Shown here one piece after another: positions 28,011-37,204 of a stretch of DNA of 64,000 bases (the stretch's first letter is position 1; each line of letters opens with the position of its first letter). The stretch is from Pseudolabrys sp. FHR47. Its GTDB lineage: Bacteria > Pseudomonadota > Alphaproteobacteria > Rhizobiales > Xanthobacteraceae. The notes beneath the pieces are model-generated. The model worked only from the letters and a program-made list of their open reading frames with translations, did no database searches and was not told the origin of the DNA. The stretch spans positions 4,033,001-4,097,000 of the forward strand of contig NZ_CP039740.1 of assembly GCF_005153485.1 (NCBI RefSeq). The letters are read 5' to 3'. The position numbers and the translations under genes are program-made.

Positions 28011-28622
28011 GTGATTTCACATGCTGCTCCCGAGTATCGGGGCGTATCGTGGCAATGGTTCTCGATCGGACTGGCGGGCGCGGCGATAGCAGCCGCCGTT
28101 GTTTTGGTTATGCCTGTGTCGGCATGCGCCGCAGGCCTCGTTCCCTGGACCGAACCAACCCCTCCTGCCTTCGACCTTGCGCAAGTCGGCGCGCCGAACG
28201 CCGCGACTTTTAGCCTCGGCAGCCAGCGCGGCGACGCCGTCCTCGTCCACTTCTTCGCCAGCTGGTGCGAGCCCTGCCGCGACGAACTGCCGGCGCTCAA
28301 GCGCCTCGCCGAACGCGGCGCGCCTGACCTGAAGGTCGTGGCGGTCGCCGTCGCCGATACCGATTCGCGGCTGCGCCGCCTGCTCGACGAGACCGGCGTC
28401 AGCTTTCCAGTCCTGGTGGATCGGGACCGTGCGGTCGCCCGGGCGTGGTCGGTTTCCACCCTACCCTCGACCATCGTTCTCGATGCGCGGCATCGGGCGC
28501 GCCTGATCGTCGAATCCGATTTCGCCTGGGACACCATCGAGCCGAAGCAACTGATCGGCCGGTTGTCCCGGCCCGAAAAAGACGTTTTGCAACAATCGTC
28601 AGTCACCCAGGGAGGACACTAA
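28011..28622 (+). CDS. TlpA-like membrane-anchored thioredoxin
   Basis: A 203-residue periplasmic thiol-disulfide protein. An N-terminal hydrophobic segment (SIGLAGAAIAAAVVLVMPVSA) acts as anchor or signal. The thioredoxin fold has active site WCEPC in HFFASWCEPCRDELPAL and the cis-Pro loop in VSTLPSTIVLD. It starts with GTG and has no strong ribosome site, so the start is uncertain. It is divergent from fdoG and one base from the transglutaminase-like gene. It may maintain cysteine redox state in exported proteins of the locus. Confidence 0.82.
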   Translation: MISHAAPEYRGVSWQWFSIGLAGAAIAAAVVLVMPVSACAAGLVPWTEPTPPAFDLAQVGAPNAATFSLGSQRGDAVLVHFFASWCEPCRDELPALKRLAERGAPDLKVVAVAVADTDSRLRRLLDETGVSFPVLVDRDRAVARAWSVSTLPSTIVLDARHRARLIVESDFAWDTIEPKQLIGRLSRPEKDVLQQSSVTQGGH

Positions 28623-28623
28623 G

Positions 28624-29718
28624 ATGTATCTCGACCGTCGCACCTTGCTGAAAGCCGGCGCTGCCGTGACGCTGACCGCGGGCCTGCCGCGCTTTGCCTC
28701 GGCCGCCTTCAACCCGCAGCCCGGCGCCTGGCGCACTTTCGACCTCGTCACCAAGCTCGAAATCGCAAAGCCGGAAGGCAAGACGCAGGCCTGGGTGCCG
28801 GTGCCCGCCGTGAACGAGGCCGACTGGTTCAAGTCACTGGGCAGCCAGTGGACCACGAACGGCACTGCCGCGCTCAAGCGCGACGCCAAATACGGCGCCG
28901 AATTCGTCCATGTCGAATGGAAGGACGGCGAAGCCGCGCCCGCCATCACCGTCACCAGCCGCATCGCGACGCGTGACCGCGCTGTCGATCTCGGCAAGTC
29001 CGGCAGCGCGCAACTGACGGCCGCCGAACGTAAGCACTACACCGAGGGCACCGACCTCATTCCGACCGGCGGCATCGTCAAGGAGACATCGGACAAGATC
29101 GTGGCTGGCGCCAAAACCGATGTCGAAAAGGCGCGCGCGATCTACGAATGGATTGTCGACAATACGCAGCGCAATCCGAAGACACGCGGCTGCGGCATCG
29201 GCGATATCGCTTCGATGCTCAAGACCGGCAACCTCACCGGCAAATGCGCCGATCTCAACGCGCTTTATGTCGGCCTCGCCCGTTCGCAGGGCTTGCCGGC
29301 ACGCGATGTCTACGGCATTCGCGTCGCGCCGTCGAAGTTCGGCTACAAGAGCCTGGGCGCCGGTTCGGAACTCGTCACCAAGGCGCAGCACTGCCGCGCC
29401 GAAGTGCATCTGGCCGGCATCGGCTGGGTACCAGTCGACCCGGCTGACGTGCGCAAGGTCGTGCTCGAGGAGCCGCCGGCCAACCTCGCGCTCAACGACC
29501 CGAAGGTGGTCGATGCGCGGCAGAAGCTGTTCGGCGCCTGGGAGGGCAACTGGCTGGCCTATAATTTCGCGCATGACATCTCGTTGCCGGGCGCGACCGG
29601 GCCTAAGCTAGGCTTTTTGATGTATCCGCAGGCCGAGTGCGGCCCGAACCGGCTCGACTGCCTCGACCCGGATACGTTCAAATACACGATCATGGCGAAG
29701 GAACAGACGGCGGCGTGA
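28624..29718 (+). CDS. Exported transglutaminase-like protein
   Basis: A 364-residue protein with a twin-arginine-type leader (DRRTLLKAGAAVTLTAGL, cleavage near FASAAF). It carries a transglutaminase-like/cysteine-protease domain: Cys in TGKCADLNALYVGLARSQG, His in RAEVHLAGIGWVPV and Asp in VPVDPADV, the usual catalytic order. A GGAGG ribosome site precedes the ATG. Proteins of this family act as periplasmic peptidases or amidases. Partner and substrate are unknown; it is likely co-transcribed with the TlpA-like gene. Confidence 0.82.
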   Translation: MYLDRRTLLKAGAAVTLTAGLPRFASAAFNPQPGAWRTFDLVTKLEIAKPEGKTQAWVPVPAVNEADWFKSLGSQWTTNGTAALKRDAKYGAEFVHVEWKDGEAAPAITVTSRIATRDRAVDLGKSGSAQLTAAERKHYTEGTDLIPTGGIVKETSDKIVAGAKTDVEKARAIYEWIVDNTQRNPKTRGCGIGDIASMLKTGNLTGKCADLNALYVGLARSQGLPARDVYGIRVAPSKFGYKSLGAGSELVTKAQHCRAEVHLAGIGWVPVDPADVRKVVLEEPPANLALNDPKVVDARQKLFGAWEGNWLAYNFAHDISLPGATGPKLGFLMYPQAECGPNRLDCLDPDTFKYTIMAKEQTAA

Positions 29719-29746
29719 CGCGGTTTTTGTCAATTGCACGAAAGAG

Positions 29747-29770
29747 CGGGTGCCGCACGCGCGGCACCCG
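29747..29770. terminator. Hairpin after the transglutaminase-like gene
   Basis: A 10-base-pair stem (CGGGTGCCGC with its complement) and a 4-base loop, 30 bases past the stop, without a T run. A second GC-rich inverted repeat (GCCCCCG/CGGGGGC) follows at about 29781-29810. Confidence 0.4.
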
Positions 29771-29850
29771 GCCTGTTCACGCCCCCGTGTGCGGTGGAAC
29801 TCGGGGGCGCTCCTCTCTGTTGGTCATGCGACCACGGACAGGAGCATGCC

Positions 29851-30246
29851 ATGAATATGCGCGCAGTATTGCTATCCACCATTTTGGCCTCGACGATCAT
29901 CAGCGGCGCTGCCATCGCGCAGCAACAGCCATCGGAGCAACCGGCAGCGCAGCAGCCGCGGGAAAGTCAATCGCACACGCCGCAGACCGGCAACGACAGC
30001 GGCACAAAGCCGGAGAATATGGGCTCGACCGGCTGGACCGGCGGCACCGGCGGCTCGCATATCGGCACCAGCAACACGCTGACCGAACAGGGCGACGCGA
30101 GCAAAGGGACGACCGGCGCGGCCTCGGACGACACCAAGACTCTCTCGCCAAATTCGGAAGCGGCCAAGGACCAGCCGCTGATGGCGACCGGCGTCGATCT
30201 CAAGGGACCGCCGACGCGCTTCCCGGCCAACCAGACGCCGGAATAA
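29851..30246 (+). CDS. Small exported low-complexity protein
   Basis: A 131-residue protein of unknown function. The signal peptide MNMRAVLLSTILASTIISG ends near AIAQQ. The mature part is rich in Gln, Ser, Thr, Gly and Asn with no evident fold and no cysteine: SHTPQTGNDSGTKPENMG, TGWTGGTGGSHIGTSN. The ATG has AGGAG upstream. It lies 19 bases before the TusA-like gene on the same strand, so it may be co-transcribed, though its role there is unclear. Confidence 0.65.
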   Translation: MNMRAVLLSTILASTIISGAAIAQQQPSEQPAAQQPRESQSHTPQTGNDSGTKPENMGSTGWTGGTGGSHIGTSNTLTEQGDASKGTTGAASDDTKTLSPNSEAAKDQPLMATGVDLKGPPTRFPANQTPE

Positions 30247-30265
30247 GCATTTTTCGGGGGGGGCG

Positions 30266-30502
30266 GTGAACGCGCCCTCCGCTATCGCCCTCGACTTGCG
30301 CGGCCTGCGCTGCCCGCAGCCGGTGCTGCGCGCCAAGAAGGTGCTGCGCGGCATGGAAGCCGGCGCCCGGCTGACGCTCGAATGCACCGACCCCCTCACC
30401 GTTATTGACGTTCCGCATTTCTGCAATCAAACCGGCCACCGGTTGGTCGCGCGGGAGAAGCGCGACGACCTCTATATCTTCACCATCGAGAAGAGCGGTT
30501 GA
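30266..30502 (+). CDS. TusA/SirA/YedF-like carrier protein
   Basis: A 78-residue TusA-family protein starting with GTG. The N-terminal motif LDLRGLRCPQPVLRAKKVL holds the acceptor Cys16 in CPxP, and the beta strands LTLECTDPLTVIDVPHFC and HRLVAREKRDDLYIFTI complete the fold. TusA proteins receive a persulfide from a cysteine desulfurase; YedF relatives associate with selenium use. It is 3 bases upstream of the NifS-like gene and in line with selD, which makes a selenide/selenane-sulfur relay to SelD a sensible hypothesis. Confidence 0.85.
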   Translation: MNAPSAIALDLRGLRCPQPVLRAKKVLRGMEAGARLTLECTDPLTVIDVPHFCNQTGHRLVAREKRDDLYIFTIEKSG

Positions 30503-30505
30503 GCC

Positions 30506-31654
30506 GTGGCGGTGTATCTCGACAGCAATGCGACGACACCGATCGAGCCCGCCGTGCTCGAGGCGATGCTACCTTACCTCAGGGAGCATTTCGGCAACCC
30601 CTCTTCCGCTCACGCGCTCGGCCACGCCGCCCATGCGGCCGTGGACAAGGCACACGCCCAGGTCGCTTCGCTGATCGGCGCCGCGCCGGACGAAATCGTG
30701 TTCACGAGCGGTGGCACCGAAGCCAGCAACATGGCGATCCGCGGGGCGGCGGCGATGAGCGCGCGGCGCACGATCGTCACCACCAATATCGAGCATCCGG
30801 CGACCGATTCCTGTTGTGCGGTGCTGGCGAAACAAGGCTTCACCGTCAAGCGGCTGAAAAGTTCGGCGGCGGGTCTTGTCGATGCCGCGGAAGCGCGCGC
30901 GCTGATCGACAGCGACACCGCGCTCGTCACCATCATTCATGCGCAGAACGAGATCGGTACGCTGCAGCCGGTCGCGGAAATTGCGGCCATCGCCCATGCT
31001 GCCGGCGCGCTGGTGCATGTCGACGTGGCACAATCGGTCGGCAAGGTGCCGGTCGACGTAACGGCGCTCGGCGCTGACCTGTTGTCCATCGCCGGACACA
31101 AGCTTTATGCGCCGAAGGGCGTCGGCGTTCTCTATATCAGGCGCAGCGTTGCGCTGCCGCCGTTGCTGGTCGGCGCCGGCCAGGAAAACGGTCGCCGCCC
31201 CGGCACCGAAAACGTGCCCTATATGGTGGCGCTCGGCGAAGCCTGCCGGCTGGCTCAGGAGGCCTTGCCGGAGGTCGAGCCACGCCTGCGGGCGCTCAGC
31301 GCCCGGCTGCTCGAGCGCCTTATATATAATGTGACCGGCCTAGCCTTGGTCGGCGACCGCGAGCGGCGGCTGCCCAATACATTGAACGTGCTGTTTCCCG
31401 GCGTCTCGGGCCGACAGTTGCTGGCGAATTGCCCCGGCGTTCTCGCCTCGAACGGCTCGGCCTGCCATTCCGACAGCGAAGAGCCGTCGGCCATCCTGCT
31501 GGCGCTCGGCATTCCGCGCGAGGCCGCGCTCGGCACCGTGCGTTTGTCGCTTGGACGGCACACGACCGAAAGCGACGTCGATGCCGCCGCCGAGCGGCTC
31601 GCGGAAGCATGGCACGCCCTCACAGAACAGAACCTGCGCCGGAAAGCAGGTTAA
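30506..31654 (+). CDS. NifS-like cysteine desulfurase/selenocysteine lyase
   Basis: A 382-residue class V aminotransferase. The pyridoxal-phosphate lysine is Lys199 in SIAGHKLYAPKG, the stacking His is in NIEHPATDS, and the mobile-loop cysteine is Cys320 in SNGSACHSDSEEPS. The short loop and GSACHS motif resemble NifS/IscS type I. IscS-type enzymes can supply selenium to SelD; between TusA-like and selD genes that is the likely role. It starts with GTG. Housekeeping iron-sulfur assembly is less likely because no iscU, iscA or suf genes are adjacent. Confidence 0.88.
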   Translation: MAVYLDSNATTPIEPAVLEAMLPYLREHFGNPSSAHALGHAAHAAVDKAHAQVASLIGAAPDEIVFTSGGTEASNMAIRGAAAMSARRTIVTTNIEHPATDSCCAVLAKQGFTVKRLKSSAAGLVDAAEARALIDSDTALVTIIHAQNEIGTLQPVAEIAAIAHAAGALVHVDVAQSVGKVPVDVTALGADLLSIAGHKLYAPKGVGVLYIRRSVALPPLLVGAGQENGRRPGTENVPYMVALGEACRLAQEALPEVEPRLRALSARLLERLIYNVTGLALVGDRERRLPNTLNVLFPGVSGRQLLANCPGVLASNGSACHSDSEEPSAILLALGIPREAALGTVRLSLGRHTTESDVDAAAERLAEAWHALTEQNLRRKAG

Positions 31655-31666
31655 GGAGCAAGGCTC

Positions 31667-32740
31667 ATGAATTTCATGCAACCGATCAGGCTCAGCCATC
31701 TGTCCCACGGCGGCGGCTGCGGCTGCAAGCTGGCGCCGTCGGTGCTGCAGCAGTTGTTGTCGAGTCATCCGGTGGCAACGCCCTACAAGCAGTTGCTGGT
31801 CGGCGTCGAAACCGGCGACGATGCCGCGGTGTGGGAGCTGGATAACGGAACTGGCAACCCGACTTGCATCATCGCGACCACCGACTTCTTCATGCCGATG
31901 GTAGACGAGCCGCGCGACTTCGGCCGCATCGCCGCGACCAATGCCATCTCCGACGTCTATGCGATGGGCGGCACGCCTATTTTCGCGCTCGCCATTCTCG
32001 GCATGCCGGTCGACAAGATTCCGCCGGAGATGGTGCGGCAGATTCTCGAAGGCGGCGCGTCGGTGTGCGAGGCGGCCGGCATTCCCATCGCCGGCGGCCA
32101 CTCCATCGATTCACCAGAGCCCATCTACGGCCTCGCCGTCATTGGTACCGCGCCGAAGGCTCATATCCGCCGCAACGCCGATGCCAAACCCGGCGACACA
32201 CTGATCCTCACCAAGGCGCTCGGCGTCGGCATCTATTCGGCGGCGTTCAAGAAGAGCGCGCTATCGCCCGAGGCCTATGGCGAGTTCATCGCCTCGACGA
32301 CGTTGCTCAACAAGATCGGCGCGACGCTCGGCGGCAATCCGGATGTCCATGCCGTCACCGACGTCACCGGATTCGGCCTGCTCGGCCATGCGCTGGAAAT
32401 GGCACGCGGCTCCGGCGTGACGGTGAATGTGAAGGCGTCTGCACTGCCGCTGCTCAAGGATGCCGTGAGCCTGGCGCAGCAGGGCTTCGTAACCGGCGCC
32501 TCGGGGCGCAACTGGAAGAGCTATGACTCCGCGATCAAGCTGCCGGACGGCACGCCGGACTGGCAGCGCCAGATCCTGTGCGATCCGCAAACCTCGGGCG
32601 GACTGCTGATCTCCTGCGCACCGGACAAGGCCGACACCCTGCTCCAGGACATCGTGACCGCCGGCTATCCCGCCGCGCGCATTATCGGCAGCATCGAGGC
32701 CGGCGAGCCGCTGGTGAGCGTCGACTCTTCCGCCTTTTGA
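31667..32740 (+). CDS. selD: Selenide, water dikinase (selenophosphate synthetase)
   Basis: A 357-residue enzyme that makes selenophosphate from selenide and ATP. The N terminus [10 protein letters not shown] carries Cys18 and Lys21, equal to Cys17 and Lys20 of E. coli, so this SelD uses Cys rather than Sec. Other family stretches are [31 protein letters not shown] and [17 protein letters not shown]. The ribosome site AAGGAG is well placed 12 bases after the NifS-like stop. It feeds SelA. Confidence 0.95.
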   Translation: MNFMQPIRLSHLSHGGGCGCKLAPSVLQQLLSSHPVATPYKQLLVGVETGDDAAVWELDNGTGNPTCIIATTDFFMPMVDEPRDFGRIAATNAISDVYAMGGTPIFALAILGMPVDKIPPEMVRQILEGGASVCEAAGIPIAGGHSIDSPEPIYGLAVIGTAPKAHIRRNADAKPGDTLILTKALGVGIYSAAFKKSALSPEAYGEFIASTTLLNKIGATLGGNPDVHAVTDVTGFGLLGHALEMARGSGVTVNVKASALPLLKDAVSLAQQGFVTGASGRNWKSYDSAIKLPDGTPDWQRQILCDPQTSGGLLISCAPDKADTLLQDIVTAGYPAARIIGSIEAGEPLVSVDSSAF

Positions 32741-32809
32741 AGACCATGAAAGCGTTCTGAAGTTTTCTGATATTTGCTGTTTTGCGTTCTAGTTTAAGAT
32801 TTTTGCGCT

Positions 32810-33465
32810 ATGCGTACCGCATCGGCGGGGCGGAACCCGCGGACGGGGATTATGGTTTTTCGTTTTGACGGGTTCGAACTGGATCGGCAGCGGGCCGGGC
32901 GCTCTCCAAACAGGAGTTGATGGAGACGATCTGGCCGAAAGTTTTTGTCGGCGAAACCTACTGCCGCTTCCTCAGCGCCACCAACCATTTCGCCGAAAGC
33001 CTCGTCACCTGCGCGCGGACGCTGAGCTTCGATCCCTGGAACGGCCTCGCGCACTTCCTGGTCGGGCTCGGCCAAATGCATCTCGGCCGTTTCGAGGACG
33101 CGCTTGCGACGTTTCGGTTGGCCGATCGATACGACACGCCGCCAGTCTCGCGCTGGACCTGGCTGGTCGGTGTCGGATGGGCCTATCTCGTCCTCGGCGA
33201 CGCCGAGTCCGCCGTGCCCTGGCTGCAGCGCTCGATTGCCATAACACCGGCCACCGGACGCACGCACATGCTTCTGGCCGCGGCCTACCAGCAATTGGGT
33301 CGAACCGACGAAGCCCGGGCGGCCATGCAGCAAGGACTGAAGCTGCGGCCCGGCACAACGGCACTCACCGTGGCACCACCGATGAAGAATGCGAGCCCGG
33401 CATTCAAGGAATCGTCCGACCAACAAATCCAGTTCATGACCGCCGCGGGCCTGCCGGAGAGGTAG
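32810..33465 (+). pseudogene. Remnant of a winged-helix/TPR regulator gene
   Basis: Two frames give pieces of one known architecture. From 32852, MVFRFDGFELDRQRAG is the usual start of a Trans_reg_C winged-helix domain, but it stops after a few residues. In the next frame ALSKQELMETIWPKVFV matches the recognition-helix part of the same domain, then continues to 33465 as a TPR-bearing segment (FLVGLGQMHLGRFEDALATF, VPWLQRSIAITPATG). About 35 residues of the winged helix are missing and the frame is shifted. The TPR part alone has an open frame of 182 codons from 32917. Confidence 0.7.
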
Positions 33466-33556
33466 GCGCCGAACCACGACGATGCGTGGATCAGATCCTG
33501 TGCGACTTGATATGGCCGCGACAGGCGGCGGTCGCTCCCTCGCACAGCACTGGCGC

Positions 33557-33913
33557 TTATGGCGTCATGCCCGCATGATGTTCGTCATGCGGCTGGGTCT
33601 CGGGCGCCTTGCGGCGCTGTTCGAAAACGAAGAGCCGAATGGCCGACGACAGATTGCCATGTTGCCGCTCGGCATCGATGCGCGCGACCAGTTGCGACAG
33701 ATGCAGCCCGAGATCGTGCGCGATCGTGCGCAACTCCTGCCAGAACACGTCCTCGAGACTGACGCTGGTCTTGTGGCGCCCCACGACGATGGAACGCTTG
33801 AGAACGCGGGAACGCAGATAGCCGTTGTTTTCCTGATGCGACGGTTTGTGTACCGGGCGCGGCAGCGGGCCGTCTCGGAGGCCGTCAACGTTGCGCGATG
33901 GCTTTTCAGTCAT
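33557..33913 (-). CDS. Ribbon-helix-helix domain protein
   Basis: A 118-residue protein whose central segment RHKTSVSLEDVFWQELRTIA and following LHLSQLVARIDAERQHGNLSSAIRLFV match the RHH_4-type DNA-binding family widespread in Rhizobiales. The N-terminal 45 residues are basic and probably disordered. The ATG was chosen for its GAGG site; the open frame extends 17 codons further up. Targets unknown; some relatives act as small autoregulators. It stands alone between the decayed regulator and the protease operon. Confidence 0.8.
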   Translation of the reverse strand: MTEKPSRNVDGLRDGPLPRPVHKPSHQENNGYLRSRVLKRSIVVGRHKTSVSLEDVFWQELRTIAHDLGLHLSQLVARIDAERQHGNLSSAIRLFVFEQRRKAPETQPHDEHHAGMTP

Positions 33914-34176
33914 GGCTTGCCTCGACTGATTACATTTCGTTCTTAGTACTATAGCACGGCACACTCGAAAGTTGCAGATATTTTCACAGATGCCCTGCGG
34001 GAAAAGGCGCTGTTTTTAGCTACAATCAGTAACAGAGCACCTCGCTTCTAAAGACCACAATAAACGGCGCTGGTAAGGGCGAACCACTCGGGATGGCATC
34101 GAATTTACGTGCATACCGTTAGATGCATTTTCAACTTAAACGTGTAGTATCCTTCCAGCAGCATTAAGTGAATACG

Positions 34177-36309
34177 CTACCGCTCACTGACGTAACGCCG
34201 CACTAGTTTCCTCGCAGCTTTTCCTGCGATCCTCTTCTCGACCACGGCCTCGGCACGGCTGTTGCTGGGAACGCCGTTGCGCAGGCGCTGTGTTGCCGGC
34301 GCGCGCTGTGGTGCTGGCCCGGTCTGTGACGACGGGGCGACTACGCGCGTTGCCGGCGCCGCTGTCCGAGCGGCGGTTGTCGCGCGGCCCGCGATGCGGT
34401 CGGCGATCCAGGAGCGATAGGCCGAGACGCGGGTATAGACGCCGTATTTGTTCGGCTGGCCGCAGCCTTCGCCCCAGCTCACGACACCGGCCTGATAGAA
34501 GGTGCCGTCGCCATTGCCGACGATGAGCGGCCCGCCGCTGTCGCCCTGGCAGGAGTCCTTGCCGCCGGCGCGAAAGCCGGCGCACAGCATGCCGGGGGTG
34601 ATGCCGCCGGCATAGGCGTTCGGCGCGTTGCAGGCCTCATTCGACACGATCTGCAGGCCGACCTGGCGCAGCACGTTCTGCACGTCGCCGCCTTCGGCCG
34701 TATAGCCCCAGCCAATGGCGGTGGCGTTCCGGCCGGGACCAGCAAACTGCTCGGCTTCGGCGGCCGGCAGCGGATTGACGGTCGCGACACGAGCGCGCTG
34801 CGACAACTGCAGGAGCGCGACGTCATTCTCCTGCGTGATGGTGTCGTAGCCCTCATGAACGATGATGCGGCTCACGCCGTAGATGCGGCCACCACCGGAG
34901 AGCTGGTTGCTGCCACCGTAAACCTGGATGTTCGGTGCCTGCTCCGGCTTGACGCAATGCGCCGCGGTCAGCACCCAGTCGGCGGCAAGGAAGGAGCCGC
35001 CGCAGAAATGACCGTCGCGCGGATTGGAATTGCGCACGCTGATCGAGGCTATGAACGGATAGGCATTGGCGGGCGCCGCCTCGCCGCCCATGATACGCGG
35101 CTTCAGCGCCAGAAGGCGCGTCCTGTTCTGAAGATATTGCTGCGCGTCGCGCATCACGAGCGGCACATCGGATGGCGTTGCGGTGCTTTGCGGATAGAGT
35201 GAGCGCGGTCCCAGTTGAAGAGGCTGCGGCGACGTGGCGGACGCGGCCGAGCGCGTTTGCGTTGACATTGGCGGATTCGCCGCCATGCGACCGGTGGGCG
35301 GCGCCGGCAAAGACGACATCTGCGCGATCTGCGGCTTGGCTTGCCGTGGCGGCTGCGGTTTGCCGGCCAGGCGGTCCATAATCCACGGATATACCGAGGT
35401 GACGCGCGTATAGACACCGAACTTGTTGGGCCGCCGGCAGCCTTCGCCCCAGCTCACGATACCGATTTGATAGCGGCCGCCTTTACCATCGCCAACCGTC
35501 AGCGGACCGCCGCTGTCGCCCTGACAGGAGCCCTTGCCGCCTTCGGGAAAGCCAGCGCAGACCATACCGTCGGTAACGACGTCGGCGTAAGAGGCGAGTC
35601 CGTTACACGTCTGATTGGACACGACCTGAACGGTAACGCCGCGCTGGGCATTTCCCGCTTGCGTGCCTTCCGCGGTCAACCCCCAACCGACCGCCGCCGC
35701 CAATGTGCCGACGGCTGCGAGGCGTTCTGCGTCGGTCGGTGCAAGCAGGCGCAAAACTTCACCGCCGAAGCGGGTCGTCAGGCGCAGCAACGCGACATCG
35801 TTCTCTCGCGTATCCTCATCGTAGCGCTCGTGCACGATCACGCGGTCGACCGCGAACACCTTGCCACCGGTCTCGAGAAAATTGCTTTCGCCATAGACCT
35901 GGATCTTCGGCGCCGAATCCGGGCGCACGCAGTGCGCCGCCGTCAGTACCCAGTTCGGCGCGATGAACGAGCCACCGCAGAAATGGCCGTCACGGGCCTC
36001 CACGCCTTTGAGTCCGATCGACACCATCCATGGGTAGACGCCCAGCGGCGCCGGCTCTCCGCCCATGATGCGCGGGCCGACTGCAAGCAGGCGCGTGCCG
36101 ATGGCGATATTTTGAATGGCATCGCGCATCACCAGAGGAATAGCGACGTGATTGGTGAACACGGTGGGCTGCGGATAGAGCACGCGCGGACCGATCCATG
36201 TCTGATATTGCGCGTGCGCGGCCGGCGCTCCGACACAGGTCAGAGCAAGCAGCGCAGCCAGCCAAGGGCCGGTGCGTTTATTGGGTTCCGGTCGCGCTGA
36301 TCGTACCAT
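34177..36309 (-). CDS. Exported tandem trypsin-like double serine protease
   Basis: A 710-residue exported protein with two complete chymotrypsin-fold (S1) domains. The signal peptide ends near APAAHAQ. Domain 1 has His126 (TAAHC), Asp171 (ENDVALL) and Ser266 (SCQGDSGGPL). Domain 2 has His451, Asp496 and Ser591 in the same motifs. Each domain is preceded by the same leader: GPRxLYPQ, PLVMRDA and TRLLA, then RIMGGE, where activation cleavage would expose a new N terminus. The unit was thus duplicated whole. The start overlaps the upstream protease gene by 32 bases; an alternative start 23 codons earlier exists. Confidence 0.88.
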   Translation of the reverse strand: MVRSARPEPNKRTGPWLAALLALTCVGAPAAHAQYQTWIGPRVLYPQPTVFTNHVAIPLVMRDAIQNIAIGTRLLAVGPRIMGGEPAPLGVYPWMVSIGLKGVEARDGHFCGGSFIAPNWVLTAAHCVRPDSAPKIQVYGESNFLETGGKVFAVDRVIVHERYDEDTRENDVALLRLTTRFGGEVLRLLAPTDAERLAAVGTLAAAVGWGLTAEGTQAGNAQRGVTVQVVSNQTCNGLASYADVVTDGMVCAGFPEGGKGSCQGDSGGPLTVGDGKGGRYQIGIVSWGEGCRRPNKFGVYTRVTSVYPWIMDRLAGKPQPPRQAKPQIAQMSSLPAPPTGRMAANPPMSTQTRSAASATSPQPLQLGPRSLYPQSTATPSDVPLVMRDAQQYLQNRTRLLALKPRIMGGEAAPANAYPFIASISVRNSNPRDGHFCGGSFLAADWVLTAAHCVKPEQAPNIQVYGGSNQLSGGGRIYGVSRIIVHEGYDTITQENDVALLQLSQRARVATVNPLPAAEAEQFAGPGRNATAIGWGYTAEGGDVQNVLRQVGLQIVSNEACNAPNAYAGGITPGMLCAGFRAGGKDSCQGDSGGPLIVGNGDGTFYQAGVVSWGEGCGQPNKYGVYTRVSAYRSWIADRIAGRATTAARTAAPATRVVAPSSQTGPAPQRAPATQRLRNGVPSNSRAEAVVEKRIAGKAARKLVRRYVSER

Positions 36310-37204
36310 TGATCCAGTCCCGATACTCGGCCAGCGCGACATAAACGCCCGGATATCGCTTGTCGGTGCAGCTCGCACCCCAACTGACGATACCGGCTAG
36401 CTCCGCCGTACCTTGCCTGTTGTAAACATAGGCCGGCCCTCCGCTGTCGCCTTGACAAGAGTCGGCCACACCGATGCCGGCGCAAAACATCCGATCGGTA
36501 ACGGCGCCGCGATAAGCGTCGTTGCATCTGTCGCGGCTGACCACAGGCACCACCGCCAACAGCAGATTGCCGGAGACGGGAGCGTTGGCGGCGAATGAGG
36601 AAGTGCCCCAGCCGATGATGAGCACGCGGTCGTCGGCGCGCAGTGCGGATTGCGCAAGTTCATCGGAAGCGATCGACGCCGGCGTGCCCGGTAACGGTTC
36701 GGCGAACCGCAACAAGGCAAGATCGTTCTCCGGCACGCCGCCCGCGGAGACGCGATAGTCGGGATGCAACGTGACATGAACGACCGGCTTACTCACGCCG
36801 CCTCGGTACAGCACGTTCGTTCCGACAAGAATCTGCAGCTTCTCCGGCACTATCGGCATCGCCCGCGCGGTTCCATCCCCGCGCGCGGCGGCGACGCAAT
36901 GCGCCGCGGTCAAGACCCAGCGCGGATTGATCAAGACCCCGCCGCAGAAATGCCCTTGTTGCTGCGGCACGCCGGCGACACCGATGGACACCATATTGTT
37001 GACCGCGCGCTCGGGCACGATACGGGCGAAACCTTGAAAGGCCGGTGCAGGACTAGCCGACCGCAAGCTCTCTACACGCCGCTCATACAAGTTTTCCACG
37101 CGCGGCAGCGAGCGCTGGAGATCCTCTTCTGCACATGCCATCCCCGCAGCGATAACGAGCATAAGCGGGCCGGCGAACCAGCGTAGCGAAAGATATCCGC
37201 TCAT
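36278..37204 (-). CDS. Exported trypsin-like serine protease
   Basis: A 308-residue S1 family protease with a signal peptide (LMLVIAAGMACAEE). The catalytic triad is intact: His in VLTAAHCVAAARGDG, Asp in ENDLALLRF and Ser in DSCQGDSGGPAYVY. A pro-segment of about 35 residues precedes the domain (RIVPERAVNNMVSIGV). It lacks the GPRxLYPQ leader of the double protease. Its ATG overlaps the stop of the upstream inactive homologue, and its end overlaps the double protease start, so all are one operon. Confidence 0.88.
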   Translation of the reverse strand: MSGYLSLRWFAGPLMLVIAAGMACAEEDLQRSLPRVENLYERRVESLRSASPAPAFQGFARIVPERAVNNMVSIGVAGVPQQQGHFCGGVLINPRWVLTAAHCVAAARGDGTARAMPIVPEKLQILVGTNVLYRGGVSKPVVHVTLHPDYRVSAGGVPENDLALLRFAEPLPGTPASIASDELAQSALRADDRVLIIGWGTSSFAANAPVSGNLLLAVVPVVSRDRCNDAYRGAVTDRMFCAGIGVADSCQGDSGGPAYVYNRQGTAELAGIVSWGASCTDKRYPGVYVALAEYRDWINGTISATGTQ

